In this document: one piece after another, positions 17,386 through 26,894 of the stretch
Position numbering within the stretch: position 1 is the first letter of the stretch
How the letters are laid out: the number at the start of each line of letters is the position of its first letter
The notes under the pieces: generated by a model
Told to the model about the DNA's origin: nothing
Databases searched by the model: none
Seen by the model: only the letters and a program-made list of their open reading frames with translations
Program-made: the position numbers and the translations under genes
Assembly (NCBI GenBank): GCA_013002405.1
Contig: JABDKA010000135.1
Location: forward strand, 1 to 36,675
DNA length: 36,675 nt
Source of the DNA: Sulfitobacter sp.
GTDB taxonomy: Bacteria; Pseudomonadota; Alphaproteobacteria; Rhodobacterales; Rhodobacteraceae
Direction: 5' to 3'

Positions 17386-18279
17386 TCACTTCTCTAAGTG
17401 AGCCTGCATCTCCAGCCAGTTGCGGAAGGACAGCAAGGCGGCGCTTTCGGCCCGTTCACCCGGCCAGACCAGGTAATAGCTGCCGATACTTTGCGTTGTT
17501 TGCTGGGAGGCAAGGGCCAGCTGTCCGTCGCGTAGATAAGGATCAGCAAAAAAAGTTGGCAAAAGTGCGACGCCAAGGCCGTGAATGGCGGCCTGGGCCA
17601 TGGTGGAGAACTGATCGAAGACCATGCCGCCCGGCGGATCCGCCTCCACCCCAAGGGCGGAAAGCCAGCGCGCCCATCCCCTGGGCCGGGTTTCGAGGTG
17701 CAGGAGCGGGTAGTTGAGGATGTCGCGCGCTTCCTCAAGCGGGGCCTCCAGCAGGTCAGGCGCGCAGACGGGGACCACCGTTTCAGGCATCAGCGGCAGG
17801 TAATTGACGCCAGGCCAGTCTTCATGGCCAAAATGAATGGCCGCGTCGAAGCGGCTTTCCGTAATGGCGTAGGGTCTGAGCCTCGTGCTCAGATTCACCG
17901 TAACCTCAGGATGTGTTCGGGCAAAATCGCTGAGCCGCGGGGCCAGCCAATGCATGCCGAAGGCGGGCAGGATCGACAGGTTGAGTGTGCCGCCCGCGGG
18001 GTTGGTGCGCAGCGAGACGGAGGCCTGGGCCAACCGGTTCAGCACATCTCGCACCTGAACGACATAGGCCTGACCGGCCTCCGTAAGGCTCAGTTGCCGT
18101 CCCTGCCGGGTAAGCAGGACCACGCCAAGCTGTTCCTCAAGGGTCTTGAGCTGACGGCTGATGGCCGACTGGGTCAGCGACAGTTCTGTGGCGGCATTGG
18201 TGGCGCTGCCAAGCCGGGCCACCGCCTCGAAGGCGAGCAGCGCGGAGATGGACGGCAGGAAGCGGCGGGGGGCGATCAT
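17386..18279 (-). CDS. LysR family regulator (GcvA/GcdR-like)
   Basis: A 297-residue LysR protein. The N-terminal helix-turn-helix reads LAFEAVARLGSATNAATELSLTQSAISRQLKTLEEQLGVVLLTRQGR, followed by the substrate-binding domain (GGTLNLSILPAFGMHWLAPRLSDFARTHPEV) typical of the GcvA subgroup. It is divergent from glutaryl-CoA dehydrogenase, an arrangement known for GcdR-type activators of glutarate/lysine degradation, so control of gcdH by glutaryl-CoA or a related effector is a reasonable inference. The ATG at 18279 gives the family-like start MIAPRRFLPS; an in-frame ATG at 18294 is an alternative. Confidence 0.9.
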   Translation of the reverse strand: MIAPRRFLPSISALLAFEAVARLGSATNAATELSLTQSAISRQLKTLEEQLGVVLLTRQGRQLSLTEAGQAYVVQVRDVLNRLAQASVSLRTNPAGGTLNLSILPAFGMHWLAPRLSDFARTHPEVTVNLSTRLRPYAITESRFDAAIHFGHEDWPGVNYLPLMPETVVPVCAPDLLEAPLEEARDILNYPLLHLETRPRGWARWLSALGVEADPPGGMVFDQFSTMAQAAIHGLGVALLPTFFADPYLRDGQLALASQQTTQSIGSYYLVWPGERAESAALLSFRNWLEMQAHLEK

Positions 18280-18381
18280 ATGACTTTTTCTCATAGGTAC
18301 AGAAAAAAGCAGCGATAGTATTTCGGGCCCAATTTTGCAATAAGAGCGTCAAATGAACGTTATGACAGAGAAGGAACCGCT

Positions 18382-19605
<1,224 letters not shown>

Positions 19606-19617
19606 TCCAAAGGTGAG

Positions 19618-19635
19618 GGGCAGCTTCGGCTGCCC
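19618..19635 (+). terminator. UUCG-capped hairpin after gcdH
   Basis: GGGCAGC-TTCG-GCTGCCC is a perfect 7-bp stem with a stable tetraloop 13 bases past the gcdH stop. The following bases (TTCGCTAT) are only weakly T-rich, so it may be a terminator or a 3'-end stabiliser. Confidence 0.6.
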
Positions 19636-19775
19636 TTCGCTATATCTGCCATGAGGGGGATATCCTCCCCTTCAGACCCCCCTTCCGATTATTTCTGGCG
19701 AAAAGGAACGCAGGGCTGCGGTTGCCCTTGGGGTGTCTATTGTCCAATGGTAGGGCCGGTCAAAAAGGGGGCGCC

Positions 19776-21956
19776 ATGGACCGCGTTGCTATCGTTCACG
19801 AGAATTTTCTGCGCAGGGTGGCGGCAGGTGACTTTCCGGTGGGGGAAGTTTCTGTCGGAAACCTGACCTCCGAAGACGCCCTGGACCTGTTCCGCGCCCA
19901 GGTGCTGAGCCGCGCGCTCGATATCGAGAGCCGTGCGATGCAGAAGCGTGGCGAAGGGTTCTACACCATCGGGTCTTCCGGGCACGAGGGTATGGCGGCG
20001 CTGGCCCACGCCTTGCGCGTCGATGACATCGCCTTTTTGCACTACCGCGACGCCGCCTTTCAGATTGCGCGGGCGTCCAAGGCGGGTCAGAGCGGCATGA
20101 TGCGGGACATGCTTCTGAGTTTTGCCTGTGCCGCCGAAGATCCGACAAGTGGCGGGCGGCACAAGGTGCTGGGATCGCGGACGCTGATGATCCCGCCCCA
20201 GACTTCGACCATCGCCTCCCATCTGCCCAAGGCGGTGGGGGCGGCCCATTCCATCGGACTGGCGCGCCGTACGCGGCCCGAGCATGCGATCCTGCCTCGG
20301 GACGGGATTGCAATGTGTTCTTTCGGGGATGCCTCGCTCAATCATTCGACCGCGCAAGGGGCCATCAATGCCGCTGGCTGGACCGCCGTTCAGGGGGTTC
20401 CCTTGCCGCTCTTGTTGGTTTGCGAGGACAACGGGATCGGGATCTCAACCAAGACACCGACGGGCTGGGTCAGGGCCTCCGTCGCGCACCGTCCGGGACT
20501 GAAGTATTTTGCGGCCGACGGGCGGGACCTCTTTGCGGCTGTCGCGGCGGCGGAGGAGGCGGCTCATTGGGTGCGGACCCATCGGAAGCCCGCCTTTCTG
20601 CACTTGCAGACGGTGCGCCTTTACGGCCATGCGGGCCCTGATGTGGTGACCTCCTACCTGCCCAAGGCCGAGGTGGAGGCGGAGGAGGCGCATGATCCCT
20701 TGCTCTATTCGGCGCGGGGACTTGTAGGAATGGGTGCCGCAAAGGCCGACACGCTGTTGGAGATCTACCAAGGAACCCTCGCGGAGGTGGCCGGGGCCGC
20801 ACGTGAGATGGCCACCGTGCCAAGGCTCAAGACGGCAACGGAGGTCATGTCCACTCTCATTCCGCCAAAGCGGGAGTACGCCCCGACCAACGGACCCAGC
20901 CCGGAGGCGCGGGCCACGGTATTTGGCAACGACATCGCCCAGATGGATCAGCCGCAGCCCATGTCGCGCCTGATTAACTGGGCGCTTCACGATCTGATGC
21001 TGACCCATCCAGAAACCTTGCTGATGGGGGAGGACGTGGGCCGCAAGGGGGGCAACTACGGTGTCACGCAGAAGCTGCACGCGCGTTTCGGCCCAGCGCG
21101 GGTGATCGATACGCTGCTGGATGAGCAATCCATCCTGGGGCTGGCGATTGGTGTGGCGCATAACGGTTTTGTGCCCCTGCCTGAGATCCAGTTCCTGGCT
21201 TATCTGCACAATGCTGAGGACCAACTGCGCGGAGAGGCGGCCACGCTGCCCTTCTTCAGCCGGGGGCAATGGTCCAATCCGATGGTCATCCGGATCTCCG
21301 CCCTCGGCTATCAAAAGGGGTTCGGCGGGCATTTCCACAATGACAATTCTATAGCTGTGCTGCGGGACATTCCGGGCGTGATCATCGCCTGTCCTTCCAC
21401 CGGAGCCGATGCGGCGATGATGCTGCGGGAGTGTCATCGGCTGGCCCGGGAAGAGCAACGTGTAGTGGTCTTTCTGGAGCCCATCGCCCTTTATCCGATG
21501 CGTGATCTGGTGGCGGCGGGGGACGGGGCCTGGATGGATCTTTACCCTGATCCGGCTGCGCGGATTGGTCTGGGTGAGATTGGCGTGCACGGCGCGGGGC
21601 AGGATCTGGCCATTGTGTCCTACGGAAACGGCCACTACCTGTCGCGTCAGGCGCAGGTGGATCTGGCAGCGCGGGGGATTAACGCGCGGGTGATAGACCT
21701 GCGCTGGATTGCGCCGGTGCCCGAAGAGGCGCTGCGCGACGCGGTAGGGGAGCGCCCCGTTCTGATCGTGGACGAATGCCGCCGCACGGGCGGGCAGGCG
21801 GAGGCACTGATGGCCCTGTTTACGGAGGCCGGAAAGGACCGTCTTGCGCGGCTTACCGCGGAGGACAGCTTCATTGCGACCGGCCCCGCCTACGGGGCGA
21901 CCCTGCCGTCAAGGGAGGGAATCGTGGCCGCAGCGGAGGCTCTGCTGAGCGACTGA
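19776..21956 (+). CDS. Single-chain 2-oxoacid dehydrogenase E1 (alpha-beta fusion)
   Basis: A 726-residue thiamine-diphosphate enzyme in which E1 alpha and E1 beta are fused. The alpha half (to about residue 350) has SSGHEGMAALAHAL, HYRDAAFQIAR and the ThDP/Mg motif CSFGDASLNHS...CEDNGIGIST. The beta half (from about residue 395) has LLMGEDVGRKGGNYGVTQKL, DTLLDEQSILGLAIG, and the transketolase C-terminal part VIDLRWIAPVPEEALRDAV...VDECRRTGGQAEAL. This is the arrangement of branched-chain or related 2-oxoacid dehydrogenases in many Rhodobacteraceae. No E2 or E3 gene is adjacent, so it must borrow these. The ATG at 19776 follows AAAAAGGGGG; an upstream in-frame start at 19722 is less likely. 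Confidence 0.88.
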   Translation: MDRVAIVHENFLRRVAAGDFPVGEVSVGNLTSEDALDLFRAQVLSRALDIESRAMQKRGEGFYTIGSSGHEGMAALAHALRVDDIAFLHYRDAAFQIARASKAGQSGMMRDMLLSFACAAEDPTSGGRHKVLGSRTLMIPPQTSTIASHLPKAVGAAHSIGLARRTRPEHAILPRDGIAMCSFGDASLNHSTAQGAINAAGWTAVQGVPLPLLLVCEDNGIGISTKTPTGWVRASVAHRPGLKYFAADGRDLFAAVAAAEEAAHWVRTHRKPAFLHLQTVRLYGHAGPDVVTSYLPKAEVEAEEAHDPLLYSARGLVGMGAAKADTLLEIYQGTLAEVAGAAREMATVPRLKTATEVMSTLIPPKREYAPTNGPSPEARATVFGNDIAQMDQPQPMSRLINWALHDLMLTHPETLLMGEDVGRKGGNYGVTQKLHARFGPARVIDTLLDEQSILGLAIGVAHNGFVPLPEIQFLAYLHNAEDQLRGEAATLPFFSRGQWSNPMVIRISALGYQKGFGGHFHNDNSIAVLRDIPGVIIACPSTGADAAMMLRECHRLAREEQRVVVFLEPIALYPMRDLVAAGDGAWMDLYPDPAARIGLGEIGVHGAGQDLAIVSYGNGHYLSRQAQVDLAARGINARVIDLRWIAPVPEEALRDAVGERPVLIVDECRRTGGQAEALMALFTEAGKDRLARLTAEDSFIATGPAYGATLPSREGIVAAAEALLSD

Positions 21957-22110
21957 ACTGAGAGGGTGGCGAATCGTTTGTCAGTCTTCTTTCGCACTTT
22001 TTACTGAGGACTTGAGGGGTAAAGTGCAGGAGCCGAGGTGCCGCCTCTGTTTCTTGTAACGGACTGTTTTCGCCTCCATTCCGGGCGCTGGGAAGCTTCT
22101 CGGGCGGTCT

Positions 22111-22130
22111 TTTTGCACACGTGTGCAAAA
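22111..22130. promoter_or_regulatory. Perfect 20-bp palindrome, candidate LacI operator
   Basis: TTTTGCACACGTGTGCAAAA is a perfect palindrome with a central CG, the usual symmetry of LacI-family operators. It lies 72 bases upstream of the first gene of the transport/catabolic operon that itself encodes a LacI regulator (30655). No other copy was noticed in the window. Binding by that regulator is inferred. Confidence 0.75.
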
Positions 22131-22142
22131 ATATCTTGAAAT

Positions 22143-22190
22143 GGTGCGCCACATCGCCGACCGTAGAGGAAGCCGATCTTTCGGCGCACC
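22143..22190 (+). promoter_or_regulatory. Leader hairpin before the ABC ATPase gene
   Basis: GGTGCGCC (22143-22150) pairs perfectly with GGCGCACC (22183-22190) across a 32-base loop. The right arm abuts the GGGGGGATGGC ribosome-site region of the ATG at 22202, so the stem could affect translation of the first gene or simply stabilise the 5' end. Confidence 0.45.
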
Positions 22191-22201
22191 GGGGGGATGG
22201 C

Positions 22202-23257
22202 ATGGCCGAGATTGAACTGCGCAACGTGAACAAGCGGTGGGGCAGTTTTGTCGGCGTCGAAAATTTCAATCTCACCATTGCCGATCAGGAGTTTCTGGTG
22301 CTGCTGGGGCCCTCGGGCTGTGGCAAGACCACAACCATGCGGATGATCGCGGGGCTTGAAGATATCACCGAAGGGGAGATCGCCATTGATGGCCGGGTTA
22401 TCAACGATCTGGACCCCAAAGACCGCGATGTGGCGATGGTGTTCCAGTCCTACGGGCTTTACCCGCATCTGAATGTCTACGAAAATATTCGCTTTCCCCT
22501 GAAGGTACGCAAGGTGGACCCCGGGACCCACGACGAAAGGGTCCGGCGCGCCTCGGCCATGGTTGAACTGGACGACTTCCTGCACCGCAAACCTGCGGAA
22601 CTGTCGGGTGGGCAGCGGCAACGGGTGGCGCTGGCACGTGCCATCGTGCGGGAGCCGAATGTGTTCCTGATGGATGAGCCGCTGTCGAACCTGGATGCCA
22701 AGCTGCGGGTCAGCACGCGCGCTCAGATCAAGAATCTCAGTCATGAGCTGAAGGTAACCACGGTCTATGTCACCCATGACCAGATCGAGGCGATGACGCT
22801 GGCCGACCGCGTTGTGGTCATGAAGCAGGGCAAGGTCCAGCAGGTGGGCACGCCCACGGACATCTACGATAATCCGTCAAATACCTTCGTGGCCTCGTTC
22901 ATCGGCTCACCTGCGATGAACCTGATGGATGGAACTCTCAGGGGCGGTGTTTTCGAAGGTAAGAACGTGCGGATCGAAGGGATTGATGCGCCAGACGCTG
23001 AGGTCACTCTGGGCTTCCGGGCCGAAGATGCGACGGTGGCCGAGGGCGGCGGGGGCCAGATTACCGCGCCGATCTACACGGTAGAGCTTTTGGGAGATGC
23101 TGTCATGCTGGCGGTCCGCGCCGGGGGGCAGCTGGTCTCGGTCAAGGCGCACAAGGAATTTCGGGCGGAGATCGGGGACGAAGTCTCGTTCGGCGTCCCA
23201 AACGGGATCTGTCACCTCTTTGACAGGGCATCGGGCGAACGTTTGCGCGGCGGCTGA
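22202..23257 (+). CDS. ABC transporter ATP-binding protein, carbohydrate type (UgpC/MalK-like)
   Basis: A 351-residue ATPase of the CUT1 family that powers the importer encoded downstream. Walker A is GPSGCGKT (36-43), the signature LSGGQ is at 134-138, Walker B is VFLMDEP (154-160), the switch His is 192 in VTHD, and a C-terminal TOBE/MalK-type domain follows (FIGSPAMNLMDGTL...). All residues needed for ATP hydrolysis are present. The start at 22202 (MAEIELRNVNKRWGSF) is family-like; an upstream extension overlaps the palindrome and is rejected. It is the first gene of the LacI-linked operon. Confidence 0.95.
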   Translation: MAEIELRNVNKRWGSFVGVENFNLTIADQEFLVLLGPSGCGKTTTMRMIAGLEDITEGEIAIDGRVINDLDPKDRDVAMVFQSYGLYPHLNVYENIRFPLKVRKVDPGTHDERVRRASAMVELDDFLHRKPAELSGGQRQRVALARAIVREPNVFLMDEPLSNLDAKLRVSTRAQIKNLSHELKVTTVYVTHDQIEAMTLADRVVVMKQGKVQQVGTPTDIYDNPSNTFVASFIGSPAMNLMDGTLRGGVFEGKNVRIEGIDAPDAEVTLGFRAEDATVAEGGGGQITAPIYTVELLGDAVMLAVRAGGQLVSVKAHKEFRAEIGDEVSFGVPNGICHLFDRASGERLRGG

Positions 23258-23269
23258 TGTAATTGAATG

Positions 23270-23318
23270 CCCCCGCCGAACCGGGGGTCTAACGGGTGCA
23301 GGCTTGCAAGGTGCACCC
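23270..23318 (+). promoter_or_regulatory. Two consecutive hairpins before the binding-protein gene
   Basis: CCCCCG (23270-23275) pairs with CGGGGG (23282-23287), and GGGTGCA (23294-23300) pairs with TGCACCC (23312-23318) around an inner CTTGCAAG palindrome. They occupy the 86-base gap between ATPase and binding-protein genes and could mark a processing, attenuation or stabilising site. Confidence 0.45.
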
Positions 23319-23343
23319 TAACGATATGCATAAGGGAGTTTGC

Positions 23344-24567
23344 ATGATGATGTTGAAGAAACTGGCCCTCGCGGGGGCGATCAGCCTGATGGGCACGACG
23401 GCCTGGTCCGCCTGTGCCTTTGAAAACGAAACTGAGGTCAAGATCCTCTCAGCCGGGTTCGAGGCCTGGAAAGCGGTGACTGACGCCATGGCAGAGTGCG
23501 GCAACGTGCAGGCCGAGCTGGACCAGGAGTTCCGCACCAAGCAGCCCGCCGCCTTCGAGGCGAACCCCTCGCTTTATCACCTTGGTGGCGTGTCGAACGG
23601 GACGGTCACCCCGCTGCTGAACGCGGGAACGATCCGGCCCCTGGACGATCTGGTCGAAAAGTACGGCCAGAACCTGCAGCCCAACCAGCTGATCCGCGTA
23701 AACGGTCAGATCATGGCGATTGCCATGATGGTGAACACCCAGCACCTGATGTACCGCCAGGACGTGTTCGAGGAGCTGGGCATCGATGAGCCGAAGACCT
23801 GGGACGATGTCTATGCGGCCGCCGCCAAGATCAAGGAAAGCGGTAAGATGGACACGCCGCTCGGTGCGACGATGAAGTCCGGCTGGAACCTCGCGCAGGA
23901 GATGGTCAACATGCTGCCCGGTCATGGTGGCAAGTTCTTCAACGATGACAACACGCCAGCTGTCAATTCGGCCGAAGGTGTCGCGGCACTCGAAACCTTG
24001 AAGGCGGCGCTTGAATATACCGATCCCGAAGTGCTGGTCAGCGATTCCACTTACGTGCAGCAGCAGTTCCAGCAGGAAAAGATCGCCATTGCGAACCTCT
24101 GGGCAAGCCGCGCCGGTGCGATGAACGATGAGGCCGAAAGCGCGGTGGTGGGCAAGGTCAAAATGGCCGCGGCCCCCATGGCGATGGAAGGCGGCGCGCC
24201 CGCAACCACGCTGTGGTGGGACGGCATCGTCGTGGCCAAGAACATCACGGATGAGGAAGCCGATGCGGCCTTCCGTGTGGCGATGGAAGGCTTGGACGAG
24301 GAAATGGTCAAGGCCAACAACGGGGCGGCGATCTGGCTGATCAAAGGCTATGCGCCCGGCCCGCTGGCCGAAGGTGCCATTGCCACGGCGACGGCGAACC
24401 CCGCGCCGCCCGCCTATCCTTCGACCACGCGCATGGGTCTGATGCACACCGCCCTCGGCAACGAGCTGCCCGCCTTCCTGACGGGTGAGCGCGATGCCCA
24501 GGCAACGCTCGTGGCGATCGAGGAATCCTACACCACGGCTGCGAAGGAAGCAGGCATCCTGAACTGA
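23344..24567 (+). CDS. ABC transporter extracellular solute-binding protein, carbohydrate type
   Basis: A 407-residue periplasmic binding protein of the family 1 type that delivers the ligand to the permeases. A signal peptide is predicted for residues 1-23 (MMMLKKLALAGAISLMGTTAWSA) with cleavage before Cys24; the preceding Trp-Ser-Ala does not fit a lipobox. The hinge-region pattern GQIMAIAMMVNTQHLMYRQDVFEELGIDEPKTWDDVYAAAAKIKESG is typical of sugar-type binding proteins. Aromatic residues such as the WNLAQ, NLWASR and TLWWDG segments could stack on a sugar-like ring. AAGGGAG precedes the first of three consecutive ATGs. A strong hairpin follows the stop. The ligand is unknown. Confidence 0.93.
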   Translation: MMMLKKLALAGAISLMGTTAWSACAFENETEVKILSAGFEAWKAVTDAMAECGNVQAELDQEFRTKQPAAFEANPSLYHLGGVSNGTVTPLLNAGTIRPLDDLVEKYGQNLQPNQLIRVNGQIMAIAMMVNTQHLMYRQDVFEELGIDEPKTWDDVYAAAAKIKESGKMDTPLGATMKSGWNLAQEMVNMLPGHGGKFFNDDNTPAVNSAEGVAALETLKAALEYTDPEVLVSDSTYVQQQFQQEKIAIANLWASRAGAMNDEAESAVVGKVKMAAAPMAMEGGAPATTLWWDGIVVAKNITDEEADAAFRVAMEGLDEEMVKANNGAAIWLIKGYAPGPLAEGAIATATANPAPPAYPSTTRMGLMHTALGNELPAFLTGERDAQATLVAIEESYTTAAKEAGILN

Positions 24568-24576
24568 GAAAATGCC

Positions 24577-24601
24577 GCTGGCCGGGACAGACCCGGCCAG
24601 C
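24577..24601 (+). promoter_or_regulatory. Strong intercistronic hairpin after the binding-protein gene
   Basis: GCTGGCCGGG-acaga-CCCGGCCAGC is a perfect 10-bp stem, ten bases past the stop, with no T-tract. Such hairpins after a binding-protein cistron commonly protect its mRNA and raise its level relative to the permeases, as known for malE; here that is inferred. The rest of the 142-base gap before the permease shows no gene. Confidence 0.7.
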
Positions 24602-24709
24602 GCACCACCAGGCGGATTTCGTCGAAGACCTGTTCCGGTCTTTTGCCAAAACCGCTGATGTTGCGCTTTCGAACGCCGGTCCGGCTGGCAAGTGACCAAG
24701 GGGGATACG

Positions 24710-25735
24710 ATGAAATTCAAGACCTTCTTCGCCTTCGTGGCCCCGTCGCTGTTCATGATGATCCTCTTCATTGCCCTGCCCCTGGTGTCAGTGCTGATCC
24801 AGAGCTTCCAGATCACTCAGCCGGTGATGACCCAGTCCGAGGTCGAGACCTGCACGCCCGGGTTCCTGACGCAGACCTGTACGACCGAGCTCAAGACCGT
24901 GCCGGTACTGGATGAGAACGGAAAGACCATCACCACGACAGAATGGGTTGGTCTGCAAAGCTACCGGAACGTGCTGCAGATGGATAAGGTATGGGCCGCC
25001 ATCGGCTCGAACAGTTGGTCCGAGATCCTGCAGATCGACTTCTGGAAGGCCTTGCGCTTCACGCTGATGTACACGCTGCTCACTTTGCCGCTCGTGATTG
25101 GTGTGGGGCTCCTGATCGCGCTGACGGTAAATAATGCGGCCAAGTCGTTGCGCGGGCCGGTGATCTTCATTTCGCTGCTGCCTTTCATCATCACACCGGT
25201 CGTCGGGGCGCTGTCGATCTACTGGCTTTTTGTCGGGGACGGCATCCTGACCGCGCTGATGGAGCAATGGTCGGGTACCAACATCTCCATGTTCGCGCAG
25301 GCCTGGACGATTGAGCTTTTGATGTATTTCTACCGGGTCTGGCACGTGGCGCCCTTTGCCTTCGTGATCTTCTATGCAGGCCTGCAGACCGTGAACATGG
25401 ACACGCTGGAATCGGCCGTCATCGATGGGGCAAACCGCTGGGAGCGTCTGCGCCACGTGATCATCCCGCACCTCATGCCGCTCATTATCTTCATTGCACT
25501 GATCCACCTGATGGACTGCTACCGGGTCTTCGAAGAGATCGTGGGCTTCCGCTCGGAGGCCTATGTGATCTCGCTCCAGTGGCTCACTTATGATTTCCTC
25601 ACGCCAGACGATGCGGGCAACCGGGCGATTGCACGGGCATCTGCCAGCGCCATGCTGACAATGATCGGGATCGTGTTCCTGCTGATCCTGCCGCTGCGCC
25701 GTACCTGGCGCGACCACAAGGGAGGGGCGCACTGA
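24710..25735 (+). CDS. ABC transporter permease 1, carbohydrate type, with periplasmic Cys-containing insert
   Basis: A 341-residue MalF/UgpA-type permease. The binding-protein-dependent transport motif is visible as LESAVIDGANRWERLRHVIIPHLMP. After the first membrane helix (about residues 8-30) there is a hydrophilic stretch of about 45 residues, with Cys48 and Cys57, that is longer than in typical family members and should be periplasmic; a disulfide is possible. About six membrane helices are seen. The ATG at 24710 follows AAGGGGGATAC. The stop overlaps the next start by one base (TGATG). Confidence 0.92.
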   Translation: MKFKTFFAFVAPSLFMMILFIALPLVSVLIQSFQITQPVMTQSEVETCTPGFLTQTCTTELKTVPVLDENGKTITTTEWVGLQSYRNVLQMDKVWAAIGSNSWSEILQIDFWKALRFTLMYTLLTLPLVIGVGLLIALTVNNAAKSLRGPVIFISLLPFIITPVVGALSIYWLFVGDGILTALMEQWSGTNISMFAQAWTIELLMYFYRVWHVAPFAFVIFYAGLQTVNMDTLESAVIDGANRWERLRHVIIPHLMPLIIFIALIHLMDCYRVFEEIVGFRSEAYVISLQWLTYDFLTPDDAGNRAIARASASAMLTMIGIVFLLILPLRRTWRDHKGGAH

Positions 25736-26892
25736 TGGCAACCTCGAAGGCCATGCAGCAGTCCCTCGCGCTGCGCTTCTCCTCGGCCGCCTTTCTGGTC
25801 TTCTGGTGCGTGATCGCCGCCTTCCCGATCTTCTGGATCGCCGTGATGAGCTTCAAGGCCCCGCGCGACGCCTTCGCGGACAGTCCATGGGATGTGATCT
25901 TTGGACCGAACACCCTGGCGCGTGGCGACGGGCTATCGATCCTCGATATTCTGGTCGGGCTGGCGGTGCTCTACTTTGCGATCCGCTGGGCCTTTACCCG
26001 GCTGCCGGGATTGGTGACCCGGTACGCCAACGGGCCTTTTACCGTGCTGGGTTGGATTGTCGGCGCGCTAATCTACGCGCTCGTCTTCTTGTTGGTCTTT
26101 TTCGGGCTTCTGCCGTTGATCCTCGATCCGCTCAACGGCCTTCTTGGACCGCTGGGTGAGCCGGTGCTGGGCCTGACGACACAGCACTACGTCGCGGTAT
26201 GGGGAGAGAATGAGTTCTATCGCAACTTTCTCAACTCCATGCTGGTCACGGCAGGTGTGGTGACGATCTCGCTCACCGTTGGCACGCTGGCGGGCTATGG
26301 CTTGGCGCGCTCGGGCTCCAACCTGGCCTTCTGGCTGCTGATTTTGGCGCTGATCTTCCGCGCGCTGCCACACTCGGTCCTGGTCGCGGGTTACCTGCCC
26401 TGGTTCATCAACTCGGCCGAGATCCTGCGCCCGATCTTCGGGGATCTGTCACCGACCCTTTATGGTCAGCCCTGGGCGGTGATCGCGGTGCTGGTGTCGA
26501 TCAACCAGCCCTTCACGATATGGATGCTTCGTTCCTTCTTTCAGAACATCCCGTCAGAACTGGACGAGGCCGCGCGGGTCGACGGGTGTTCACACTTCCA
26601 GGCCTTCCGGCGGGTGATTATGCCGGTGATGTGGCCGGGGGTAATCACCACCGGGCTTTTCAGCTTCCTGCTCGGGTACAACGATTTCCTCGTCACCTCG
26701 CTTTTGCTGGACGCACAGAACCAGACCATGGTGCCGGCCATCGCGGGCTACTTCAACCGCGAGACGACGACGACCGATCAGGTCGAGGCGGTGGCGGCGG
26801 CGGTGTCTATCACGGCGCCGCTCTTCCTGCTGGTGATGGTGTTCCAGCGGCAGATCGTGAGCGGCCTGACCGCCGGAGCCGTAAAGGGATGA
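25735..26892 (+). CDS. ABC transporter permease 2, carbohydrate type, with extra membrane segments
   Basis: A 385-residue MalG/UgpE-type permease, roughly 100 residues longer than the usual 270-300. The EAA-type loop is ELDEAARVDGCSHFQAFRRVIMPVMWPG. The extra length lies between the first helix (about 15-40) and the conserved start of the core (FYRNFLNSMLVTAG near 161): it holds two hydrophobic segments at about 67-84 and 102-130 separated by a short polar loop. The frame is continuous and the insert has normal GC and codon use, so it is not a frameshift artefact. Overlap with the upstream gene shows translational coupling. Confidence 0.92.
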   Translation: MATSKAMQQSLALRFSSAAFLVFWCVIAAFPIFWIAVMSFKAPRDAFADSPWDVIFGPNTLARGDGLSILDILVGLAVLYFAIRWAFTRLPGLVTRYANGPFTVLGWIVGALIYALVFLLVFFGLLPLILDPLNGLLGPLGEPVLGLTTQHYVAVWGENEFYRNFLNSMLVTAGVVTISLTVGTLAGYGLARSGSNLAFWLLILALIFRALPHSVLVAGYLPWFINSAEILRPIFGDLSPTLYGQPWAVIAVLVSINQPFTIWMLRSFFQNIPSELDEAARVDGCSHFQAFRRVIMPVMWPGVITTGLFSFLLGYNDFLVTSLLLDAQNQTMVPAIAGYFNRETTTTDQVEAVAAAVSITAPLFLLVMVFQRQIVSGLTAGAVKG

Positions 26893-26894
26893 GC

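Noticed and set aside
23449-24816. 455-codon minus-strand open frame opposite the binding-protein gene
   Set aside because: Antisense to a gene with a clear signal peptide and family motifs; the translation looks like low-information His/Arg/Gly-rich shadow sequence.
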